From NCBI RefSeq assembly GCF_016653405.1, contig NZ_NHSN01000024.1, forward strand, positions 1-39,566: a stretch of 39,566 bases of DNA. Direction: 5' to 3'. A program made the position numbers and the translations under genes. Below the pieces are notes generated by a model. That model was given only the letters and a program-made list of their open reading frames with translations. It was not told the origin of the DNA and searched no databases. This document shows, piece after piece, positions 16,001 to 23,558 of this stretch. This stretch comes from Halorhodospira halophila. GTDB taxonomy: Bacteria; Pseudomonadota; Gammaproteobacteria; Nitrococcales; Halorhodospiraceae. Within the stretch, counting starts at the first letter, position 1. Each line of letters starts with the position of its first letter.

Positions 16001-16605
16001 TCTTCCACGTCCTGCGCGACGATCTCGACCGGTTGCACCGGATCCTCGCCGCCGGCTTCGAGTACCTCGGCCCGCTGCGCGGCCTGCTCGACAGCGACGC
16101 GGCGCAAACGCTGTTCACCGCGCAGGAACGCGCCGAGCTGGCCGTACGGATCATCGTCGCCGAGGCGTGGCTGGAGGCCTACGCCATCGGTCGCGGCACT
16201 CCCATCGACCGGGCCAGCCTGGCCGCCGCGGCGCCCATCGCCGGCAGCAAGATGTGCGACGACGTGGCCGCACTGGCCGACGGCCACCAGGGCGACGCCG
16301 CCGCCATCCTCCAGGCGCTGGAGAACAAGGCCGTCCCCGGCTTCCTAACGCGCAAGATCGGCGAGCTGCGCGAATGGCTCGAACAACAGGGCTACCTCGA
16401 CCCCCGCCCGCCGAGCCGCCGCGAGGATCGCCTGCAGCGGGCCCTGAGCGCCGCCGGCGGGGCGATCCACGAGGAGACCGTCACTGCCGCGCAGGTCCGT
16501 CGCTGGGTGGATCAGCTGGAGGCGGGGCTGGCCCCCTTGCAAGAGGAGCACCCCGATGGGAGCGCCGCGACCACCGAGCCGGGGACCGCGGAGGCCTCCT
16601 CGTGA
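13069..16605 (+). CDS. YhaN/SbcC-like coiled-coil AAA ATPase with extra C-terminal domain
   Basis: The protein has 1178 residues and starts at a GTG overlapping the nuclease stop. The N-terminal ATPase half has Walker A GPNASGKSS (32-40). Long Glu/Ala/Arg-rich coiled coils follow (about 150-395 and 470-790). Between them about 397-454 holds two hydrophobic spans (around GAPPALVGTLFWL and WVAAAVGTTAALIYAA), a known oddity of YhaN proteins that suggests membrane attachment. The second ATPase half has the signature LSTGTRMQLLL (near 835) and Walker B LPLFLDEAL (near 864). From about 960 to 1160 there is a further helical domain that SbcC and Rad50 do not have and that I do not recognise. With the upstream nuclease it should form an Mre11-Rad50-like complex. 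The stop overlaps the SprT-like gene by 4 nt. Confidence 0.85.
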   Translation: MRLRRLRILRLPGIDPGFTVEDTADGLQLIVGPNASGKSSLIRALRALLEPGRRMAGTVHLEANVETAAGPMQVTRVGDRVTWYRDGAPADPPALPPPHLLGCYALQVEGLTDPGATDAEIGRELVRELAGGYDLAALTAQNGPFHLKRNHGDAEARALERARKEWRERRHEHENLIADEQRLAELEAEYRAAEQARHEAEQLRQAGELAAARTELRRIDDQLAHFPTGMDHLHGDELQRLEQEEAARDRIHTEQEKLAEAEQACARQLADTRLPDAAPDAETLQRHRQLLRELSEREREGRQAEEDAAAARRRQQEIAEALGAPEPAAVRIDPAALRTLEEQLEPYQRAEAELTALERELTRLADPDHPRLPRAETVRAGRRELIHWLSARQPTRPGILAGTAGVLGMGAPPALVGTLFWLEPQWQWHPGWVAAAVGTTAALIYAASAVLRAPQADALRDAARRRYPTELPQPRAWEHEAVGSCLEQLDALLHAAERREQHNQRAAEQQRCKRELQGLREDLSRRARQLGGDGNRLAASTLHYLQSLRDWNQAAADRAEAEARREARRNEAERLRTEIGDFLKTWQSLPPDGGDDVEALIAAVDALANRAQQRTEALRQQQDLERWRADLARQTEERRQAIEQLFARAGITDQDRDTLHRRLEQRPEWQQLQEQRRQWQAEEQAARRALADAPELLERAGQVSAETLHAEAADRLARAGDAQQISETIGSIRQRIRDVQQTRPLEQARAEIQAASDALGERLQEALLSHAGRWLMDDVRQEHTSERRPEALRRAEAWLQRFTDHQYTLRFVPDADGNGRFLARDQHAGTDRSLAELSTGTRMQLLLAVRVAFALEAERGREPLPLFLDEALTTTDHDRFAAVAGALTTLAEEDGRQIFYLSAQTTEPQLWRQAGVEPPVIDLAEVRRLARGSASAGDLSLPQRHPLPAPEDHTAASYGAALEAPWIDPWQGTGAIHLFHVLRDDLDRLHRILAAGFEYLGPLRGLLDSDAAQTLFTAQERAELAVRIIVAEAWLEAYAIGRGTPIDRASLAAAAPIAGSKMCDDVAALADGHQGDAAAILQALENKAVPGFLTRKIGELREWLEQQGYLDPRPPSRREDRLQRALSAAGGAIHEETVTAAQVRRWVDQLEAGLAPLQEEHPDGSAATTEPGTAEASS

Positions 16606-17117
16606 ACGCGCCGGGGTCGGTGGCCGAACGGGCCCGGGTGGTGGAACGGGAGACCGGGGCGTGGTGGGAGCGGTTCGGCGCCACCTACCCCGCGCTGCGC
16701 CAGGCCTCTACGCCACGGGTCGAGTGGCTGCGCCGCGGCTCGACTGCCGGCCGGGCCGACCTGCGCCGCTGGGTGGTGGCCTTCAATCGGCCCATGCTCC
16801 GGCGCGAGGACGGCTTTCGCATCATCCTGCCGGATACCGTGGTCCATGAGCTGGCCCACCTGGCCGCCTTCCACCTCTACGACAGCCGCGGCCACGACGC
16901 CGCCTGGCGCGGGATGATGGAGCGCATGGGCATCCCGCCACGGCGCACCCACGACCTCGACATCACCGGCCTGCCCGGGGTCCAGCGCCGCTGGCGCTAC
17001 CGCTGCGGCTGCGGCGAGGTGCAGCTGAGCACCACCCGCCACAACCGCATTCTGCGCGGCACCCAGATCTACCGCTGCACCCGCTGTCACCGGCAGCTCG
17101 AACGCGCCGACGACTAG
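16602..17117 (+). CDS. SprT-like zinc metalloprotease with C-terminal zinc ribbon
   Basis: The 171-residue protein starts at a GTG that overlaps the ATPase stop (GTGA). It has the zinc-protease motif HELAH (82-86) and a third ligand in the RGHDAAWR segment (His98), the SprT arrangement. A C-terminal zinc ribbon has CGC (135-137) and CTRC (159-162). SprT/SPRTN proteases in eukaryotes digest proteins crosslinked to DNA; bacterial SprT is poorly characterised. The surrounding open frame extends far upstream inside the ATPase gene, but that part is an out-of-frame shadow. Strict coupling to an SbcCD-like pair suggests a joint role in clearing protein-blocked DNA ends. Confidence 0.88.
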   Translation: MNAPGSVAERARVVERETGAWWERFGATYPALRQASTPRVEWLRRGSTAGRADLRRWVVAFNRPMLRREDGFRIILPDTVVHELAHLAAFHLYDSRGHDAAWRGMMERMGIPPRRTHDLDITGLPGVQRRWRYRCGCGEVQLSTTRHNRILRGTQIYRCTRCHRQLERADD

Positions 17118-17146
17118 CCGGACCGCGATGCCGGTGCCCGAGCGGA

Positions 17147-18184
17147 TCAGATCAGCAGCATGGCATCGCCGTAGCTGAAGAAGCGGTACTCCTCGGCAAC
17201 GGCGTGGCGGTAGGCGGCCATGACCGATTCGTAACCGCCGAAGGCGCTGACCAGCATCAGCAGCGTCGACTCGGGCAGGTGGAAGTTGGTGAGCAACCCG
17301 TCCACGACACGGAACCGGTAGCCCGGCGTGATGAAAAGCCGCGTCTCGCCACTGTGGGGTGCCAGCTCCCCGTCGGCCGCCGCACTCTCCAGCGCGCGGA
17401 CCACTGTGGTCCCCACCGCCACCACCCGGCCGCCGCGCTCGTGGGTGGCGTTCACCGCCGCCACTGTCTCGGCGCCGACCTCTAGCCGCTCGGCGTGCAT
17501 GGTGTGGGCACTCAGGTCGTCGCTCTCCACCGGGGCGAAGGTCCCGGCCCCCACATGCAGGGTCACCCGGGCTGTCTCCACCCCATCGGCACGCAGGCGC
17601 TCGAGCATGGCGTCATCGAAGTGCAGCCCCGCCGTCGGCGCGGCCACGGCCCCGGGGCGGGCGGCGAAGACGGTCTGATAGCGGGTGCGGTCCTCGTCGT
17701 CGTCCGGGCGACGGATATAGGGCGGCAGCGGCACGTGACCGACCCGCTCCAGATAGTCCCACAGGCTGTCGGCCAGGCCGGTCAGGTGCAGGCGGAAAAA
17801 GCGGCCCTCGCGCCCGAGCACCTCGGCCTGCACCCCCTCGGCCAGCTCCAGCCGGCCACCGGGCTTCGGCGCCCGGTTGGCGCGCAGCTGACAGATCAGT
17901 ACCCCGGCGGCGGCATCCTCCACTCGCTCGATGAAGACCTCGACCCGCGCCCCGGTGGGCTTGGCCGCCTCCAGCCGCGCCGGGATGACCCGGGTGTCGT
18001 TGAGCACCAGCAGATCCCCGGGGCGCAGGTAGTCGGGCAGATCGGCAAAGCGGCGGTCGGCCAGCGCCCCATCCTCGGTGCGCAGCACCAGCATCCGGCT
18101 GTCGGATCGCCGCGCTGCCGGCCGATGGGCGATCAGCCCTTCGGGCAAGTCGTAATGGAAGTCGCTGCGCCGCCACTCGGTCAC
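17147..18184 (-). CDS. queA: tRNA preQ1(34) S-adenosylmethionine ribosyltransferase-isomerase QueA
   Basis: The 345-residue cytoplasmic enzyme transfers and isomerises the ribose of S-adenosylmethionine onto preQ1 in tRNA, making epoxyqueuosine. The sequence follows QueA throughout: [18 protein letters not shown] near the start, [55 protein letters not shown] and [15 protein letters not shown]. The GTG start overlaps the stop of the upstream chemoreceptor gene by 4 nt. The usual partners tgt and yajC are not next to it in the window; the chemoreceptor linkage is unusual and probably positional. It converges on the SprT-like gene with 29 nt between stops. Confidence 0.97.
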   Translation of the reverse strand: MTEWRRSDFHYDLPEGLIAHRPAARRSDSRMLVLRTEDGALADRRFADLPDYLRPGDLLVLNDTRVIPARLEAAKPTGARVEVFIERVEDAAAGVLICQLRANRAPKPGGRLELAEGVQAEVLGREGRFFRLHLTGLADSLWDYLERVGHVPLPPYIRRPDDDEDRTRYQTVFAARPGAVAAPTAGLHFDDAMLERLRADGVETARVTLHVGAGTFAPVESDDLSAHTMHAERLEVGAETVAAVNATHERGGRVVAVGTTVVRALESAAADGELAPHSGETRLFITPGYRFRVVDGLLTNFHLPESTLLMLVSAFGGYESVMAAYRHAVAEEYRFFSYGDAMLLI

Positions 18185-20202
18185 GATCGTTCGCTGCCCT
18201 CATCAATCTTGAACTGTTGAACAAGCGCCTGCAGCCCCTCGGCCTCGCGGCGCAGTTGCTGGGCCGTCTGCGCCGTCTGATTGACGCCGCCGCTGGTCTG
18301 CTGGGTGACCTGATTGACCGCATCCACATTCTGGGCGATCTCGGCGGCGACGTTGGACTGCTGCTCGGCGGCGGTGGCGATGGACTGCACGTTCTCGGCC
18401 ACGCTCTGCGCCTTTTCGACGATCCGCTGCAGCGCCGCCCCGGCCGCCTCGGCCTGCCCCAACCCTTCGTTGACCTGCCCCGAACTCTGCTCCATGCCCG
18501 TGACGGCCGTATCGGTGCGCTCCTGGATCTGCTGCAGTGCCTCGGAGACCTGCCGCGTGGCGTCCACCGTCCGCTGGGACAGAGAGCGTACTTCGTCGGC
18601 CACCACGGCGAAACCGCGCCCCTGCTCACCGGCGCGGGCCGCCTCGATGGCGGCGTTGAGCGCCAGCAGGTTGGTCTGCTCGGCGATCCCGTCGATCATC
18701 GAGATGATCTCGCCGATCTGCTCGCCGCTGCGCCCGAGGGCGGTCACCGCCTCGCTGGCCCGCTCGACACTGGCGGCCACCTCGTGCATTCGCGTCACCA
18801 GCCCCTGGACCGTCTCCTGGCCGTCGGTGGCCGTCTCGCCGGCCTGCACGGCGGCCGTGGCCGCCTCGCTGGTCTGGCGCGAGACATCGTGGATCGAGCT
18901 CGACATCTCCTCGATGGCGCTGGAGACCTGCTGGGTCTGGTCCGACTGCTCGACCATACCCGATTCGATCTGGGCATTGCTGGCGGCGATCCGCGCCACA
19001 CCGTCCGTAACATCCCGGCTGGCCCCGGAGAGCTGCACGATCATGCCGTGGATCCGGTCCATCAGGCGATTGAACCAGTAGCCGACCTCGCCCAGCTCAT
19101 CGGCACGGCGCTCATCCACCCGGCGGGTCAGATCGCCGTCGCCCTCGGCGATATCGCGCAGCCCATGAACCAACTGACCCAGCGGCCGGGTCAGCGACCG
19201 CGTCGTCCACGCCGCAATCCCGAAGGCCAGCGCCCCCACCAGAAAGAGCCCCAGGCCCAGCGTAGCGCCCGCCTCGCGGACCACCGCCACCACGCCTTCG
19301 CTGGCCCGCTCACCGCTCTCGGCGGTGTGCCCGGCCAGGTCCGCCACCGCCGCGAGCGCCTGCGCACTCGTCTCGGCTCGCGCCTCACGCAGCTCGGCCA
19401 GCTCCTCCTGCGCCTCGGCCAGCCCCGTCGCGTAATCCTGATACTCGACAATCGCGTCGTTGATCTCCTCGAGGAGCTGCCGCTCCTGCTCGTCGGCAGC
19501 GGTGGCGCGCAGGATGCTGAAGTGCACCTGCACCTGCCCAAACCCCGGCAGGGCCCCCTGCAGACGGGTCGGGTCGCGCGTCTCCAGCGAGTGCAGGGCA
19601 GCCCGGTGGATATCGCCGGTGACCATGCGGATCTCGTTGAGCCGGGAGAGATCCTGCAACCGTTGCCCGCGAGCCTCGGCGGCGCTCTGCCCGGCCGGCG
19701 CCTGGAAACCCGCCGCCTGGGCGGCCTCCACGCGCTCGCGCTGATCATCCAGCAGGTACTGCGTCTCCTCCAGGGCAATGGTCGCCGTGCGCAGAAGGCC
19801 CTCCCGCATCTCCCGCAGCCGCCGGACGGCCTCCGCGGTAGCGTCGGTGGCCTGCCGGTAGGCGTCCATCGCCGCCTCGGCCTCCTCGGCGAACTCGGCG
19901 ATGCGACCGCCGCGCGCCGCGCGCACCTGCTCGATCTGCGCCACCGCCTCCTCGTGCGCCTCGGCGGCGCGCTCGGCGGTCTCGGGCGCGTGGGTCAACC
20001 CGTACTCCTGCCAGCGCTGGGCACTCTGCTGGACGTGTGCCTCGATCTGGCGCGCCGCCAGCAGCTCCGGCAGCACCTCCTCGCGGAGCTCCGAGGCGTG
20101 ATCGTCGATGGTGCCCAGCTGCCAGATGGCCACCGCACCCAACGTGCCGGCCAGACCGATCACCAGGCCGAATCCCGTCCCCAACTTCCAACGGATGCGC
20201 AT
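18181..20202 (-). CDS. methyl-accepting chemotaxis protein
   Basis: The 673-residue receptor starts at ATG 20200-20202 with AGGAG 6-7 nt before it. A first membrane span (about 9-30) is followed by a long periplasmic helical sensor (about 31-300) rich in Glu/Ala/Arg, a second span (around [17 protein letters not shown]), a HAMP segment ending [17 protein letters not shown], and a cytoplasmic signalling rod with the conserved hairpin tip [18 protein letters not shown]. Receptor and CheA/CheW coupling is expected; the ligand is unknown. The extra open frame upstream of the ATG reads through the tRNA region and is not coding. No C-terminal NWETF-type pentapeptide is present. Its stop overlaps the queA start. 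Confidence 0.95.
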   Translation of the reverse strand: MRIRWKLGTGFGLVIGLAGTLGAVAIWQLGTIDDHASELREEVLPELLAARQIEAHVQQSAQRWQEYGLTHAPETAERAAEAHEEAVAQIEQVRAARGGRIAEFAEEAEAAMDAYRQATDATAEAVRRLREMREGLLRTATIALEETQYLLDDQRERVEAAQAAGFQAPAGQSAAEARGQRLQDLSRLNEIRMVTGDIHRAALHSLETRDPTRLQGALPGFGQVQVHFSILRATAADEQERQLLEEINDAIVEYQDYATGLAEAQEELAELREARAETSAQALAAVADLAGHTAESGERASEGVVAVVREAGATLGLGLFLVGALAFGIAAWTTRSLTRPLGQLVHGLRDIAEGDGDLTRRVDERRADELGEVGYWFNRLMDRIHGMIVQLSGASRDVTDGVARIAASNAQIESGMVEQSDQTQQVSSAIEEMSSSIHDVSRQTSEAATAAVQAGETATDGQETVQGLVTRMHEVAASVERASEAVTALGRSGEQIGEIISMIDGIAEQTNLLALNAAIEAARAGEQGRGFAVVADEVRSLSQRTVDATRQVSEALQQIQERTDTAVTGMEQSSGQVNEGLGQAEAAGAALQRIVEKAQSVAENVQSIATAAEQQSNVAAEIAQNVDAVNQVTQQTSGGVNQTAQTAQQLRREAEGLQALVQQFKIDEGSERS

Positions 20203-20358
20203 GCGTTGCTCCTTATCCCCGGCCGTGAACACCGCCACGCGGCAGCCCAACCACCTCACGACCGACCACGCGACTGACTGCATCATCACCCTTGGCGACC
20301 ACCGACCGGATTCCTTGAACTTGCTATCCTCCCGGCGGCTGGCCGGCGCCGCGTGGCG

Positions 20359-20367
20359 TGGTATAAT
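20359..20367 (+). promoter_or_regulatory. extended -10 promoter of tRNA-Leu
   Basis: TGGTATAAT is a perfect -10 hexamer (20362-20367) with the TGn extension, 11 nt upstream of the mature tRNA 5' end. A -35 hexamer 17 nt upstream is not convincing, which fits an extended -10 promoter. Confidence 0.7.
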
Positions 20368-20378
20368 TTCGACGCTAC

Positions 20379-20464
20379 GCCGGGATGGCGGAACTGGTAG
20401 ACGCGCTCGACTCAAAATCGAGTGGGCATCGCCCATGTGGGTTCGAGTCCCACTCCCGGCACCA
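20379..20464 (+). tRNA. tRNA-Leu(CAA)
   Basis: An 86-nt type II tRNA including an encoded CCA (20462-20464). The acceptor stem GCCGGGA pairs with TCCCGGC. The anticodon stem CTCGA/TCGAG encloses the loop CTCAAAA, giving anticodon CAA, which reads UUG. A long variable arm (GGGCATCGCCC-like) and the T-loop GGTTCGAGTCC are present. Its promoter is immediately upstream. Confidence 0.97.
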
Positions 20465-20667
20465 TGCATTGCGTGAAAACAGCAACCTGGAAACGCACGG
20501 GCACTCTGCCCCACATCCTACCCAACGACCCTCAAGGCCTTGGGGCGAGCTACTCTGTAGCGGATAATACGGGCTCATCCCGGCGAGGCGCTCAAGGGAC
20601 TCTGTCTCGAGCCGAGCTACGCTACGTCCTGGCAGCCACGCACTGACGTTACCGGGCTCCCTCAAGG

Positions 20668-20825
20668 ATGAACACCTCGGGCTTTAGCGAACGCGACATC
20701 TGCACCAAGTACATCATCCCCGCGCTCCGCAACGCCCCGGCTGGGACGAGACCGAGCAGATCCTGGAAGAAGTCATCTTCACCAAGGGACGTATCACGGT
20801 CCTTGGCAAGCTTGTATCTGTTTAA
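20668..20825 (+). pseudogene. hsdR: frameshifted 5' remnant of a type I restriction HsdR gene
   Basis: From ATG 20668 one frame reads SERDICTKYIIPALRNA. After a CCCC run near 20737, the +2-shifted frame reads GWDETEQILEEVIFTKGRI, then TVLGKLVSV and a TAA at 20823. Together they match the N-terminus of EcoEI-type HsdR subunits (SERDICTKFI-x-PA-x-x-x-AGWD, then F-T-x-GRI). Two extra bases at the C run account for the shift. The rest of the roughly 800-residue protein is missing, as are hsdM and hsdS. The gene is dead and is a trace of lost foreign DNA beside the tRNA. Confidence 0.75.
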
Positions 20826-21012
20826 CCGGGGGGCTGGTCCGTACCACCGAATAAGCAAGTCCGCCCAGACTGCAGCGACCGCTCCCGTGCATCCAGACGG
20901 GATCAAAAGGATGCGTACGAAACATAACGCACGGGCTCCGAGGTCAGGGCAGGTCTATCCATGATGTCTAGACTGAGCTTAGTGGGGCCCTGCATACCGA
21001 GCTGAAAACCGT

Positions 21013-21030
21013 TTCCTCACGAGCGAGGAA
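21013..21030 (-). terminator. weak hairpin downstream of the PrsT-like gene
   Basis: TTCCTC-N6-GAGGAA is a perfect 6-bp stem starting 34 nt after the stop of the TPR gene on the minus strand. Four T residues follow five nt later. It could end the transcript but is weak by usual standards. Confidence 0.35.
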
Positions 21031-21063
21031 GGATGCAGGCCCGGCATTTCCCGCCCCGATTCC

Positions 21064-23469
21064 CTACCGATCAAGCTCCTCCAGCAGCATCCGGGCATCT
21101 GCATGTATGCTGGACGGTGTTTCTCTGTCGTCGTCCACAATGAAGTTGAGATGGTGTCGGGCCTGATCGTCCCGCCCCAGCCGCACGAGCGCTTCAGCGT
21201 AACGATACCGAACCGAGACTTCGTCTGGCCGTGCTTGCTGGGCCAGCCGCAAGTACTCTGCCGCCTCTTCCAACTCGCCGTTGTCTAACAAGATCATTCC
21301 AAGAGTGCCCTGGAAGTGGGGGTTGTTCGGCTCTAAACGCAGTGCGTCTCGGGCGTGCGCTTCGGCCCGCTCGTCCCCGAGCTGGTGCCGGGCGTACGCA
21401 AGGCTGTTGTGAACCGCTGCCGTTTCGGCATGGCTCTCTATTACGGCTTGGAAGTGATTCGTGGCTTCGTTGTAACGGCTGTCGGCCAGCAGGGCTGAGC
21501 CCAATAGCCAGCGGGTTTGAGCGTCGTCCGGGCGTTGCTCCAACAACGATGTGAAAAGGCGGGCGGCGCTAGCGTTCTGACCAGCCATCAAACGAGCCCG
21601 GGCAGTGAGCTCCAGCCATGCAGGGTTGGACCCGTGTACCTCACGCAGTGGCTCAAGGAGGGTGATGGCCTCCCGTGGCTTGCCGCCGTCCATGCGGTGG
21701 CGAGCGAGCACAAGACGGGGGCGCAATGCCTCGGGATGCGCGTCCTTGGCGCGGTTCAGCAGCGCCTCGCTGCGCTGATCGTGCCCCATTTCAGCCTCGA
21801 AGCGCGCAAGCTCCAAGAGCAGATCAAGGTCGTCGGTGCGGACTGTCAAGGCGCTCTGGAGGTGCTCGCGGGCCGCGTCTGTATTTCCCTGAACCTGTGC
21901 CAGCATTGCCAAGTTGCGGGTCGCTAGGAAATCGCCCGGCGCGTATTGCAAAGCAGTCGTGAAGGCGTCCCTGGCGCTGTCAGGACGCTGCAGTCCGAGC
22001 AGTGCCGTGCCAGCGAGATTGTGGGCCACAGCTTCATCGGGATGGCGTTCCACCAGGTCCTCAGCCTCTTCCAACGCCTCCTGATAGAGGCTGTTCTCCA
22101 GGTAATGCACAATTAATGTAACTCTCGGCTCAAGGGCATCGGGCGCCATCTCCTGAGCCGTCTGCAGCTGTTCAATGGCGAGATCGGCCTCGCCATCGGC
22201 CAAGTGGGCGCGGGCCAAGGTCAGTCGGCCCCTCACCGATTGCGGTTGGCTTTGTGCCCACGCCACCAAGCGGGGTAAGCCGTCATCGAGTCGGCCTTCG
22301 GCTAATTCGAGACGGGCCAGCTGATGGATCGATGCCAAGTCTCCGGGGTTCGTATCGATGAGTTCCTGCAACAAACGCTCGGCATTAGCCGTATCACCGC
22401 GGCCCTCCCGCAATGCGGCCAACACTCTTACCGCCGGCGGAAAGCCAGGATGTTGTCGGAGAACCTGTTCGAGGCGGGATTCCGCCTGTGCTGAGGAGCC
22501 ACGGCCGAAGTGCGCCAAGCCAGCGAAGAGAACCGAGGAATGGTGGTCCGGCATGCGCCGCAGCACGTCTTCAAACTCATCTGCCGCGGCCGCGAAGTCG
22601 TCCGCGAAAAAGTGAGTTACGCCGCGGAGGTAGGCAGCGTGGGGGAGTTGCCTGTCGTGCCCTTCCAGCGCTTGTGCGTCCTCCCGGGCTCCTTCCAAAT
22701 CGCCCCTCTGCAACCGAAGTAGCCCCCGATGGAAGCGGCCAGCATCGGCGGTTTGCTGGTCCTCGATGCTGCGGGTAAAGGCTGCCTCGGCGGCATTGGG
22801 GTTGGTGGACTGCTCTAGTTCGCCAAGCAGTCTCCACGCCGGCCCATAGCTCTCGTCGTGCTCGAGCGCCGACTCAACGAGTTTTCGAGCTTCCGACTTG
22901 TCTCCCGATGTGGCCCGCATGCGGGCCAACCCGACCATAGCGCTGAGGCGTTCAGGGTCGTTCCGCAATGCCTGACGATACGCCGCTTCTGCTTCCATAA
23001 TGCGGTTCTCGGAGGCGAGGGCGTGACCGCGTAGCAGTGCCGCGTCCAATTGGTGCTCAGCCGCGCTGAAGGAGGTATTAAGGGTTTGCAGCGTGTCCTC
23101 AGCGCGGCGCGCTTGCCAGTAGGCGCGCCCCAAATCCAAGCGGATCTCGTCGTCCATATCCCCGCCGGCTCTCTCCTGGGCTCGCTCCAAGGCGCGGATC
23201 GCGTCCTCGGTGCGCCCCAAGCTCAAATAGATAACCCCGAGCCGGCGGTGAGCATCAATGTTCTCGGGGTTTTGCCGAAGCGCGCTACGCAGTTCAATGG
23301 CTTCGGCTTCGGGATTGCCTTCAGCTTGGTAATGGGCGGCACGCTCCAAATGTTCCTCTTCGCTCATCTGGGTCGGCCCGCAGCCCGTCACGGCCCCGAA
23401 AAGCAGCAGTGCGGCGATCCCGACAACGGATCTTGCGCAATGTAACGGCTTCTTTCGGTGCTGATTCAT
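21064..23469 (-). CDS. prsT: PrsT-like TPR-repeat lipoprotein of the PEP-CTERM/exosortase system
   Basis: The 801-residue protein starts at ATG 23467-23469 with GGGGGAG before it. A signal peptide with a lipobox (AVTGC, Cys30) is followed by some twenty tetratricopeptide repeats over the whole length, for example NPENIDAHRRLGVIYLSLGR, with A-x-x-x-Y/F positions in register. Length, lipoprotein signal and repeat number match PrsT, the TPR lipoprotein found near exosortase (EpsH/XrtA) loci. PrsT probably organises export or assembly of exopolysaccharide or PEP-CTERM proteins at the outer membrane; its exact job is unknown. No exosortase or prsK/prsR gene lies in the window. GC is about 63% in sampled lines, against nearly 80% in the neighbouring ATPase gene. 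The adjacent DUF1194 gene ends 89 nt upstream on the same strand. Confidence 0.8.
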   Translation of the reverse strand: MNQHRKKPLHCARSVVGIAALLLFGAVTGCGPTQMSEEEHLERAAHYQAEGNPEAEAIELRSALRQNPENIDAHRRLGVIYLSLGRTEDAIRALERAQERAGGDMDDEIRLDLGRAYWQARRAEDTLQTLNTSFSAAEHQLDAALLRGHALASENRIMEAEAAYRQALRNDPERLSAMVGLARMRATSGDKSEARKLVESALEHDESYGPAWRLLGELEQSTNPNAAEAAFTRSIEDQQTADAGRFHRGLLRLQRGDLEGAREDAQALEGHDRQLPHAAYLRGVTHFFADDFAAAADEFEDVLRRMPDHHSSVLFAGLAHFGRGSSAQAESRLEQVLRQHPGFPPAVRVLAALREGRGDTANAERLLQELIDTNPGDLASIHQLARLELAEGRLDDGLPRLVAWAQSQPQSVRGRLTLARAHLADGEADLAIEQLQTAQEMAPDALEPRVTLIVHYLENSLYQEALEEAEDLVERHPDEAVAHNLAGTALLGLQRPDSARDAFTTALQYAPGDFLATRNLAMLAQVQGNTDAAREHLQSALTVRTDDLDLLLELARFEAEMGHDQRSEALLNRAKDAHPEALRPRLVLARHRMDGGKPREAITLLEPLREVHGSNPAWLELTARARLMAGQNASAARLFTSLLEQRPDDAQTRWLLGSALLADSRYNEATNHFQAVIESHAETAAVHNSLAYARHQLGDERAEAHARDALRLEPNNPHFQGTLGMILLDNGELEEAAEYLRLAQQARPDEVSVRYRYAEALVRLGRDDQARHHLNFIVDDDRETPSSIHADARMLLEELDR

Positions 23470-23517
23470 GTTGCTCCCCCCAATGCGCGCGGACCATCGA
23501 ACCGCAGTTGGCAACGA

Positions 23518-23534
23518 CCGGGAAAAGGTCCCGG
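23518..23534. other. hairpin between DUF1194 and prsT genes
   Basis: CCGGGA-AAAGG-TCCCGG is a perfect 6-bp stem in the 89-nt gap between the two minus-strand genes. It lacks a T-run after the stem, so it may be a processing or partial termination signal rather than a full terminator. Confidence 0.35.
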
Positions 23535-23558
23535 CCGTCGGTTCACCCTCTTTCCTGG

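Larger units (their letters stand above)
20465..21063. other. degenerate region downstream of tRNA-Leu
   Basis: About 600 nt with no intact gene. It contains a broken hsdR start (20668-20825), a CAAGGCCTTG palindrome (20533-20542) and a hairpin (21013-21030). Base composition is clearly less GC-rich than in the neighbouring housekeeping genes. I find no direct repeat of the tRNA 3' end that would mark an attachment site. Confidence 0.7.

Noticed and set aside
14710-16287. 525-residue minus-strand frame
   Set aside because: Antisense shadow of the YhaN-like ATPase gene, which has all motifs in the plus frame.
18217-20277. Very long plus-strand frame opposite the chemoreceptor gene
   Set aside because: High-GC antisense frame without domains or start signal; the minus strand encodes a clear chemoreceptor.
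20375-20665. Minus-strand open frame across the tRNA with a [18 protein letters not shown]-like product
   Set aside because: This is the familiar false protein that arises from reading a tRNA-Leu gene on the opposite strand; the tRNA explains it.
20649-20906. 85-residue minus-strand frame downstream of tRNA-Leu
   Set aside because: It is antisense to the hsdR remnant, which has recognisable HsdR sequence on the plus strand.
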